Shown piece by piece: positions 8,840 through 14,912 of a DNA stretch of 64,000 nucleotides (within the stretch, counting starts at the first letter, position 1; every line of letters starts with the position of its first letter). The notes under the pieces were generated by a model. The model made no database searches, was not told the DNA's origin, and saw nothing but the letters and a program-made list of their open reading frames with translations. A program made the translations under genes and the position numbers. The DNA is from UBA12191 sp009937185 (GTDB taxonomy: Bacteria > Planctomycetota > UBA8108 > UBA1146), in the NCBI GenBank assembly GCA_938075155.1, contig CALJGL010000020.1, forward strand, positions 10,012 through 74,011, given 5' to 3'.

Positions 8840-8967
8840 TGAATTTTTTATCTTCAGACGAGATCCAATTCTATATCGTGACATTGCTGGCTGGACTGGC
8901 ATTATTCCTGTTGTTCCGGCGAAAAAAATCCGATTCTTCCTCTGGTTGTAACAACTGCTCCAGTTGA
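8839..8967 (+). CDS. FeoB-associated Cys-tailed membrane peptide
   Basis: A 42-residue protein with one transmembrane helix (about residues 11-26, I-V-T-L-L-A-G-L-A-L-F-L-L-F) and a basic stop R-R-K-K, then a Ser-rich tail ending G-C-N-N-C-S-S. This matches the small FeoB-associated Cys-rich membrane proteins often found just after feoB. Its ATG overlaps the feoB stop (TGATG), so the two are coupled. The exact role is not known; the C-x-x-C tail could bind iron or a redox partner. Confidence 0.8.
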   Translation: MNFLSSDEIQFYIVTLLAGLALFLLFRRKKSDSSSGCNNCSS

Positions 8968-9042
8968 GAACCAAATAGGTTTGGATTTTTATGAGAGAAT
9001 GCGATTCTATGGGATAAATCTCACTCCCTGAAAGGAGAGCAG

Positions 9043-10197
9043 ATGCGCCCAATGCTTTTATTAATTCTGACCCTCACCATTTTGATGACAGGGGCTCCTC
9101 AGGTGCTTGCTGCTTCATCGGATGCACCTAGGGCAATGGATTCGAAAAAAGAAGAGGCCGAGGCAGCCTTCAAAAAATTAGACGAAGCCATGAGCCAGGC
9201 GAGGGAGGCTTACTACGAGCCGATGGATAAGGCACGTAAAGAAGGAGTGTTGAGCCCGGAAGAGATGAGCAAGATTGAGCTCGATCCGGATCTTCTGCCG
9301 ATCAAAGTGGTCGGCCCCAAAATCCTCAAGGCTATTGAAAAGTACGTGGGTACTGAAGTTGCGCTAGCGCAATGCAGTGAATTACTATACTTATCGTCGA
9401 GAGAAGAATCTCAAGCATGGATGTTTGATAGGGTCTCTGACCTCATGATCACGCATTATCTCGAGAGTGAATCCTTGAAGAACTTCTGCACAATGGCCCA
9501 TTATATGGGTGATTCTCCTGCGAATGTTAAGCTACTGAGATCCATCTTCGCGGACTCTCCACATAGAGATGTGAAAGCAGCCAGTGGTTATGCCTTGGCG
9601 AAAGTATTGGGCTCTTCGAAAGATACGCGTGAAGAAGGACTAGAATTATTAAAGAAGGTCGGATCCGACTTCGGTGACGTGGTTTACTACCGCGATACAG
9701 TTTATGGCGACAAAGTCAAAGGTGATCTCTTTGAGATGGAGCACCTTCAGATTGGTTGTGTCGCACCAGAGATCATTGGTAAGGAAGTCTTTGGCAACCT
9801 GATGCAACTGTCGTCTTTTCGTGGCAAGGTCGTGCTACTTGATTTCTGGGGTGATTGGTGAGGCCCTTGCCGGGCCATGTACCCTCACGAGCGGTCGCTC
9901 GTTGAGAAATACCCAGCAGATGAGTTTGCTATAGTCGGTGTTAACTCCGAAAGTACCGTCGAAGCAGCACAAGAAGCCATTAAGAAGAACAATCTCACAT
10001 GGATGAACTTCTACGATGGAGGCACAAATGGGCCTATATCTACAAGGTGGAATGTCAGTGGCTGGCCCACGATCTATCTGATCGATGCCCAAGGAATCAT
10101 CCGCTACAAGGATGTTCGGGGTGAGGATATGGACAAAGCCATTGAAGAACTGGTGGCTGAGTTAAGAACTGAAAAGCAGAAAGCAGAGACAAAGTAG
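9043..10197 (+). CDS. TlpA-like thioredoxin, predicted selenoprotein (in-frame TGA at 9859)
   Basis: Read through one TGA (9859-9861), the frame gives a 384-residue exported protein. It has a signal peptide (MRPMLLL...VLAA), a helical charged middle region (about 28-235), then a thioredoxin-fold domain: I-G-x-x-A-P-E-I, L-S-S-F-R-G-K-V-V-L-L-D-F-W-G-D-W, TGA, G-P-C-R-A-M-Y-P-H-E-R, V-G-V-N and cis-Pro G-W-P-T-I-Y-L-I-D. The TGA falls at residue 273, exactly the first Cys of W-C-G-P-C, so the site would be U-G-P-C. The downstream part (9862-10197) keeps an intact domain without further stops. Hairpins follow the TGA (separate entry). RBS AAAGGAG precedes the ATG. It lies 75 bp after the FeoB peptide and may share its transcript. 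The alternative is a nonsense mutation (TGC/TGT to TGA); the intact 3' half argues against an old one. Confidence 0.8.
9859..9905 (+). promoter_or_regulatory. Candidate bacterial SECIS region after in-frame TGA
   Basis: After the TGA (9859-9861) there are two stem-loops. The first is GGCCC (9862-9866) / GGGCC (9872-9876) with a 5-nt loop. The second is ACGAGC (9887-9892) / GCTCGT (9897-9902) with a GGTC loop, extendable by two pairs with a bulged T. The second loop begins 31 nt after the TGA and starts with G, which fits the general bacterial SECIS rule (small apical loop with an early G, about 16-37 nt from the codon). SelB recognition cannot be verified from sequence alone. Confidence 0.5.
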
Positions 10198-10231
10198 TCG
10201 CTGAGGAAAATCGACAAACTCGAAAAAAAGT

Positions 10232-10268
10232 TACCCCGAAGGTCATTCTTGAAATGGTCTTCGGGGTA
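10232..10268. terminator. Bidirectional rho-independent terminator
   Basis: TACCCCGAAG (10232-10241) pairs with CTTCGGGGTA (10259-10268), and an inner CATT/AATG adds to the stem. A-run AAAAAAAG lies on the left and TTTCTATTTAT on the right, so it can stop transcription both from the thioredoxin gene (+) and from the membrane-protein gene (-). Confidence 0.8.
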
Positions 10269-10271
10269 TTT

Positions 10272-10904
10272 CTATTTATCGGAGTCTGGATTGTCGTGGC
10301 CTAGAGGACAGCGTCCTCCAGACTTTTGTTCCGTTCTTTTTTCGGGAAAGAGCGGCGCTGGGGGAGATGGTTCTTCTTGTTGGCGACTTTTTCTTCTTCC
10401 GCTGGCCCACCAGAGTTCGTCGAGACAGGCCAATGACCCCAAGGTCAGGGTCAGTAGCAATCCTGAACCTCCTATGATTTGAGTATAGGTGGCGGTTGTA
10501 CTTCCCGATTGGATGGCTAAAGGAGAAAACAGCATCGAAAAGAGGCATGAATATCCCAAGATCGAAAGCGCAATTTTGGGGCCTTCTGTCCATGGTGTGA
10601 GTTCGACAAGATGAAGGATGACAAAAAGGAGGATGCCCAATGAGAAAATATGGTCATGAATGAATGAAAGAAGTTCTCGTGGTGTTTTTTCTGAAATGAA
10701 TTCTTTCGCCTCGAGATCTTCTTCATTTCCCTGGATCCACTGGCGCGCACTTTCGGAGTCATATCCCCCAGATCTGGATGAATATTGAAGCGCTGCGACC
10801 ACGCACCCTGCAAGAGTCGTGAAGAGAAACAGTGTCAGAAGAATCTTTGTAGAGAGATTAGATCGAGCCAGAGTGAATCCGGATTGTTTGTAGAATTGAG
10901 TCAA
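10272..10904 (-). CDS. Hypothetical inner-membrane protein in the feoA operon
   Basis: A 210-residue protein not assigned to a family. Four hydrophobic helices are visible: about 20-40 (I-L-L-T-L-F-L-F-T-T-L-A-G), 82-103 (around H-D-H-I-F-S-L-G-I), 112-130 and 137-158, then a polar, Arg/Pro-rich C-terminal tail. The second helix carries H-D-H and a later H, possible heme or metal ligands, but this is speculation. The start is a TTG with GGGAG 8 nt upstream. It lies 73 bp downstream of feoA on the same strand and is likely co-transcribed, which suggests a supporting role in iron transport or reduction. Confidence 0.6.
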   Translation of the reverse strand: MTQFYKQSGFTLARSNLSTKILLTLFLFTTLAGCVVAALQYSSRSGGYDSESARQWIQGNEEDLEAKEFISEKTPRELLSFIHDHIFSLGILLFVILHLVELTPWTEGPKIALSILGYSCLFSMLFSPLAIQSGSTTATYTQIIGGSGLLLTLTLGSLACLDELWWASGRRKSRQQEEPSPPAPLFPEKRTEQKSGGRCPLGHDNPDSDK

Positions 10905-10977
10905 TTCAACAACTCCCGTTCAGCGATGATTTATCCGATGAGCAAGCACCAGAAGGGGGGTTACCTTGTGTAAGGAT

Positions 10978-11271
10978 TTAAGACTGAACAGGAAGGACGC
11001 GAATGGCTGTGGCCACTTCCTTACTGAGCCCCACTCTTTGTCCCGCCACCTCGAACACACAAGATCCGGTGTTGTGGCAGACACGTAGTTCGCAGTCATG
11101 GCACATTCCCATGGCTTCGAAGAGTGGTCTTTGAGCCTCAGGGACCGAGTCGGCGACAAGTCTGCCTCGCTCTCCTTTGCGCAGATCAAAGAGAGATCGC
11201 ACATTGGAGGCGATGTTATGGGCGACCGATTCGACGGTGAGCTCTTGTTGTGACGAACGCTCGGGCCTCAT
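10978..11271 (-). CDS. feoA: FeoA-domain protein with four cysteines
   Basis: A 97-residue protein with the SH3-like FeoA pattern: a leader helix, G-E-R-G-R-L-V, a central M-G-M turn, and C-terminal V-A-G-Q-R-V-G-L-S-K-E-V-A-T-A-I-R-V. FeoA binds FeoB on the cytoplasmic side and modulates Fe(II) uptake. Unusually, the centre carries C57-x2-C60-x4-C65-x5-C71, absent from standard FeoA. The frame extends to a GTG at 11322, but the ATG at 11271 has GGAG five nt before it, so I choose that. It is divergent from the DtxR-type regulator, and the operator at 11507-11524 lies in the shared gap. Confidence 0.8.
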   Translation of the reverse strand: MRPERSSQQELTVESVAHNIASNVRSLFDLRKGERGRLVADSVPEAQRPLFEAMGMCHDCELRVCHNTGSCVFEVAGQRVGLSKEVATAIRVLPVQS

Positions 11272-11506
11272 GAGTGCTCCTAATGGCAGTTTTCTGCCAG
11301 ATAATGACAACAGACTGGTCACAATACAGTGATATCAGTCATGTGAGCGGTTCCAAGTGCACCAGTGCATTTTCCTAGACTCTGAACAGTCGAGGAATGC
11401 TCACAGAAGTGGACTTGTCAGGCTCACGGGGGAGAGATAACCTGCTAATGGTTCTAGCACTCCAGCCGAACACCAGTTTTACCTTTTGTTTAGGTACTGG
11501 TCAACC

Positions 11507-11524
11507 TGTTTGGCAACCCAAACC
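11507..11524. promoter_or_regulatory. Predicted metal-regulator operator, copy 3 (feoA/regulator divergence)
   Basis: TGTTTGGCAACCCAAACC, which is the reverse complement of copy 1 except for the last base. It ends 12 bp before the chosen TTG start of the DtxR-type gene, overlapping the translation initiation region, consistent with autorepression. The remaining intergenic DNA (11272-11536) should hold both divergent promoters, but I cannot place -10/-35 boxes with confidence. Confidence 0.65.
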
Positions 11525-11536
11525 CAAGGGGTTTTC

Positions 11537-12088
11537 TTGATCGATTGGCGCGAATTCGACCACAATCCGGTGAGTCACTCAGCAGCTCACCATTTGACGT
11601 CTATTCAGCAATTGCTGGAGGAACAGGGGTATGCCCGTGTTTCGGACGTGGCCAGAAAGCTGGGGATTACCCGAGGTAGTGTTTCAGTCACCCTGAAAGG
11701 CCTGCGACAAAGAGGCCTGGTGGTCGAAGACGACCATAAGCATTTGGGGCTTTCTGAGGAGGGGCTTCGAATCGCCCGCGGTATCCATACCAAAAGAATC
11801 CTTTTTCAATCCTTTTTGAGTGAGCATCTGGGTCTTCCCCTGAACCTCGCTGAACAGGATGCATGTAAAGTTGAGCACCTTGTCAGTGATGTGACTGCGG
11901 AAGCACTCGCTCTCTTTTTGGAAAGCAGATCTGTAGAGTCCAAAGAGCGAGAAGCACAGGTTCATTCGCTTGAGGGTCGCATTAAGGATGGCTCAGTGGA
12001 TATTTTTCCCAGTGACAGAGTTCAAACACTTTCATCCGAGCTCGAGAAAAATTCGAGTTCTACACACAAGGACAACGAAGATGAATAA
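11537..12088 (+). CDS. DtxR-family iron-dependent transcriptional regulator
   Basis: A 183-residue repressor. Residues about 18-65 are a winged helix-turn-helix (V-S-D-V-A-R-K-L-G-I-T-R-G-S-V-S-V-T-L). Residues about 80-130 form the metal/dimer domain with D-A-C-K-V-E-H (Cys110, Glu113, His114). DtxR/IdeR iron sensors have D-A-C-x-W-E-H here, while MntR-type manganese sensors use D-A-E-G-I-E-H, so Fe(II) is predicted. There is no SH3 domain; the tail is polar. The open frame starts at 11486, but that extension translates the operator palindrome; the TTG at 11537 has AAGGGG five nt upstream. The stop overlaps the ferritin-like start by 8 nt, so regulator and storage protein are coupled. Confidence 0.85.
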   Translation: MIDWREFDHNPVSHSAAHHLTSIQQLLEEQGYARVSDVARKLGITRGSVSVTLKGLRQRGLVVEDDHKHLGLSEEGLRIARGIHTKRILFQSFLSEHLGLPLNLAEQDACKVEHLVSDVTAEALALFLESRSVESKEREAQVHSLEGRIKDGSVDIFPSDRVQTLSSELEKNSSSTHKDNEDE

Positions 12089-12533
12089 TGATTATTCGCG
12101 CGATGAAGCGATACAGAGATTGAACGAGCTTCTTGCGGAAGAGATGGAAGCCTCGATGAGGTATCTCCACCTGAGCACACTTGTTCAAGGCATCGATCGC
12201 TTGGTCATTCAAAAAGTCCTCAAAGATAATCATGAAGAAACGATTGAGCATGCTGAACAGGTTTCAGAAAAGATCATTCAAGTAGGTGGCACGCCTGCCC
12301 CCAAATTGAATTTAGAGTTATCTGGGGAGAAATGTACTGGGATTGAAGCCCTTCAATCGGCTCTCCTTTTTGAGCAAGCCGCTTTGGACGCCTATCGGGA
12401 ATTTCTCGAGTGCGTTGAAGGTAATGGCGATGTGATTCTTGAGGAGTTCGCTCGGCAGCAGGTCGCCATCGAATCAGAGCATGTTTCAGAATTGAGAATG
12501 CTTCTCGGGGAGTCCCATCTTGGCGGCGAATGA
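12081..12533 (+). CDS. Ferritin/bacterioferritin-like iron-storage protein
   Basis: A 150-residue four-helix protein, close to bacterioferritin length (about 155-160). Visible diiron-type residues: Glu21 with Tyr28 in helix A, His57 in helix B, Glu98 in helix C, and Glu131-x-x-His134 in helix D. The helix-B bridging Glu of bacterioferritin (E-x-x-H) is not at its usual place: residue 54 is Thr and Glu sits at 53 and 56. The heme-binding Met position is Ile55, so it is probably heme-free. AAGGA lies 8 nt before the ATG, inside the regulator's last codons. Co-transcription with the DtxR-type gene supports iron storage or detoxification. Confidence 0.75.
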   Translation: MNNDYSRDEAIQRLNELLAEEMEASMRYLHLSTLVQGIDRLVIQKVLKDNHEETIEHAEQVSEKIIQVGGTPAPKLNLELSGEKCTGIEALQSALLFEQAALDAYREFLECVEGNGDVILEEFARQQVAIESEHVSELRMLLGESHLGGE

Positions 12534-13014
12534 CCGACCTGGAGGATTGACAGCTCTTTCCGTACTCAATGGGTTCTTTGCCTTGAGTGTGGGGGGGGCG
12601 ACCATTTCTAGATTCCTTGAATCTTATAAATTAATGCAAGTGCTGGAGAATGGTATTCCCGGGGGAGAGTGGCGAGGAAGATACTATTATCAGAAACTTC
12701 TCGACGAGGGGCTCACCCCGTTGGATTTACAGATTCTTGGAGTGATGGGGCTGACCGCCACGGTTCTATTGCTGGTCTCAATTTGGGGGTTTCTTAAGCA
12801 GAATAATGTTCTCGGACGCTGGTTAGGAACAATTGGAGGAGTTGCTCTCGCATGTGTCTCGGTTTGTTCCATCCTGTGGTTGCCCCAAAGTTATCTCAAG
12901 GGAAGCGGTATTTCCATTGCGAGACAAATGTTTTACCCCCTCTTTCTGATTTTCATGTTGCACGTGATTTTCCGTAGGGATTTCCTTAATCAGCAGCAGG
13001 ATCTTTCAACATGA
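12520..13014 (+). CDS. Small hypothetical membrane protein (R-P-G-G-L-T-A-L type)
   Basis: A 164-residue protein with an N-terminal R-P-G-G-L-T-A-L-S-V-L-N stretch, then four likely membrane segments (about 10-28, 71-92, 100-120, 134-150). I recognise this opening from short uncharacterised membrane proteins but know no function. The TTG start overlaps the ferritin stop by 14 nt, and the stop overlaps the next ATG by 4 nt, so it sits in the middle of a coupled operon from the regulator to the ABC transporter. Confidence 0.6.
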   Translation: MAANDRPGGLTALSVLNGFFALSVGGATISRFLESYKLMQVLENGIPGGEWRGRYYYQKLLDEGLTPLDLQILGVMGLTATVLLLVSIWGFLKQNNVLGRWLGTIGGVALACVSVCSILWLPQSYLKGSGISIARQMFYPLFLIFMLHVIFRRDFLNQQQDLST

Positions 13015-13928
13015 ATAAGACTCGACATATCGGTCTTCATGCGATCAAGGTGATTTCTCATTCGATGCGCTCCGGCTCAGGAGTGGCATTTATTTTTCTG
13101 ACGATATTGATCGGCCTTTCATTGGCCAATCTCGTTGTGACTCCCATTGAACTTGAGTTAATTACCGTAGAAGAGCTGCAGGATTCTTCTGCGAGAGCTA
13201 TCGGGATTGCTTTGGCCACTGCGACTCTCAGGGCTTCCGATGGAGACGATAATCAAGGAACTCTGACCTCCCGTATGGAAAATGGAGACTTGATTGATTT
13301 GGGGATGTGGGCTCGCTACTTGGTGATTGAAAATCCAGTGTTGTTATCGATCACGGTATTGCTTTTGGGTGTTGTGTTGCCATTGCTGTTACCGTTGGGT
13401 TCATTCACGGTGATCTCGGGAGACGTTCAACATCGTACTGTGAGATATTTACTGCCCAGAACCTCCCGCTCTTCGATACTAATTGGCCGTTGGCTAGGAA
13501 GTATGATTTTAGCGTGGTCATTAATCATTTTTCTGCTTTGTTCCGTTGTGATCTATCTGTCCATCATGATTCCGTCGGAGTCTCTGGAAGACCTGATTCC
13601 ATGGGCGGGTAGATGTTTTCTGGCCCTGTTCTTTCTGACGATTCCGTATGTGTCACTTGGGATCCTATGCTCTGCCACATTTAGTGTTCCGATGGTGGCA
13701 TTGTTGGCGACTGTCGGTAGCACTATTGGAGTTCCTTTACTCTCGCTGAGTCTACAAGAGGCTTGGGAACCCCTTGGGAACTTGCTTTACCTACTTCCTT
13801 GGGGATATTCACATGAGTTGCTTTCTCCGACGACGCACAAGGTTGTCGAAGCGAGTGCCTATTGTCTGCTCCATGGTCTATTGTTTTTAATACTGGCCTT
13901 GCTGAAATTCAGAAGGGCTGATCTGTGA
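13011..13928 (+). CDS. ABC transporter permease, ABC-2/NosY-like
   Basis: A 305-residue integral membrane protein with about six helices: 25-45, a long periplasmic loop around 50-100, 110-140 (L-L-L-G-V-V-L-P-L-L-L-P-L), 165-190, 200-230, 235-250 and 280-300. The sequence S-G-D-V-Q-H-R-T-V-R-Y-L-L-P-R-T-S-R (around 135-155) is the cytoplasmic coupling segment typical of ABC-2 permeases, including NosY-like ones. It overlaps its ATPase by 4 nt. The substrate is unknown. No NosZ or NosD gene is present here. Confidence 0.75.
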   Translation: MNKTRHIGLHAIKVISHSMRSGSGVAFIFLTILIGLSLANLVVTPIELELITVEELQDSSARAIGIALATATLRASDGDDNQGTLTSRMENGDLIDLGMWARYLVIENPVLLSITVLLLGVVLPLLLPLGSFTVISGDVQHRTVRYLLPRTSRSSILIGRWLGSMILAWSLIIFLLCSVVIYLSIMIPSESLEDLIPWAGRCFLALFFLTIPYVSLGILCSATFSVPMVALLATVGSTIGVPLLSLSLQEAWEPLGNLLYLLPWGYSHELLSPTTHKVVEASAYCLLHGLLFLILALLKFRRADL

Positions 13929-14881
13929 GCGAACCCCAACACACTATTCAAATCGAGAATCTTGAGCATCGCTTTGGAACCAAGGTGGCTCTCTCTAATA
14001 TCAGTTGGCGATTGCCTCAAAAGGGGATCGTTGGACTGGTAGGACCTAATGGTGCAGGAAAGACCACACTCTTTTCGCTCATTGCTGGATTTTTAAGAGT
14101 GCAGAGTGGGAAGATCAAAATTTTAGGATCGTCGTCGCCAGGTCAGGCGAGTCTTGCTGGTCGCATGGGCGTCATGCCGCAGGATGCCATTTTCGCCAAA
14201 GATATTTCAATCCTCGATCAACTTTTGTATCTACTGAAACTGGATGGCATTACGGGTGCCAGTGCTGAATCACGAGTATTTGCGATAATGAAGCGTGTGG
14301 GTTTGGAGAAAGAAATCCATCGTGGGGCCTCAACCCTTTCCCACGGAATGGGGAAAAGATTGGGTGTTGCACAATCATTATTGGGTTTACCGGAGATCGT
14401 TCTATTGGACGAACCTACTGCGGGGCTTGATCCCGCAAATGCTCGCCAGATCAGAGAATTCATGCGTGAGGTCGGGAAATCAGCTTTAGTGATCGTGTCA
14501 TCTCACAACTTGATAGAGCTTCAGGATTTGATCGATGAAGTCGGAGTGATTGTTGATGGCAAGCTGGTAGCGAGCGGTACTGTTGAAGAGGTGACGCAAA
14601 GAGATCGTAGATTTGAAGTGACTTTTGGGGTGCCTGTCACTCCAGAAATGTTGGTTCAGATTGATCAGTTGGATGCCGTCCAATCGGTGAATTTCGATTC
14701 GTATCAAATGAGTATCGATCTTGATGCGAGTGGAGAAACAGGATTAGATCAGGCATTACTGACTCTTCAGCAAAAGCTTGTGGACCTTGGGACTCCCGCT
14801 TATGAGTTACGAGAGGGTGCCAGCCTTGAACAAGCGTATATGAGACTCACCTCTGCTCCGAAGAATACGCCAGAAGAATAA
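13925..14881 (+). CDS. ABC transporter ATP-binding protein (NosF-like)
   Basis: A 318-residue ATPase with Walker A G-P-N-G-A-G-K-T-T (about 39-47), Q-loop M-P-Q-D-A, signature L-S-H-G-M-G-K-R, Walker B I-V-L-L-D-E-P-T-A-G-L-D and H-switch S-S-H-N. The signature L-S-H-G-M-G-K-R rather than L-S-G-G is usual in NosF/CcmA-type exporters. A C-terminal domain of about 90 residues follows. The GTG start overlaps the permease stop. Together they make an export-type ABC system for an unidentified substrate. Confidence 0.85.
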   Translation: MSEPQHTIQIENLEHRFGTKVALSNISWRLPQKGIVGLVGPNGAGKTTLFSLIAGFLRVQSGKIKILGSSSPGQASLAGRMGVMPQDAIFAKDISILDQLLYLLKLDGITGASAESRVFAIMKRVGLEKEIHRGASTLSHGMGKRLGVAQSLLGLPEIVLLDEPTAGLDPANARQIREFMREVGKSALVIVSSHNLIELQDLIDEVGVIVDGKLVASGTVEEVTQRDRRFEVTFGVPVTPEMLVQIDQLDAVQSVNFDSYQMSIDLDASGETGLDQALLTLQQKLVDLGTPAYELREGASLEQAYMRLTSAPKNTPEE

Positions 14882-14912
14882 TATGGAGTCTCCTTTGAAG
14901 GAGGCTTCCGAA

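Noticed and set aside
9790..9802. Half-site TTTGGCAACCT in the thioredoxin-like gene
   Set aside because: No matching right arm and inside coding sequence.
9877..10197. Separate small thioredoxin gene starting at ATG 9877
   Set aside because: The ATG lies within the active-site loop (A-M-Y-P), has no RBS, and would lack the first strand of the fold. It is better read as the 3' part of the TGA-containing gene.
14882..14912. Small inverted repeat CTCCTT/AAGGAG between the ABC genes and the polyferredoxin
   Set aside because: The loop is only two bases and there is no T-run, so I do not call a terminator.
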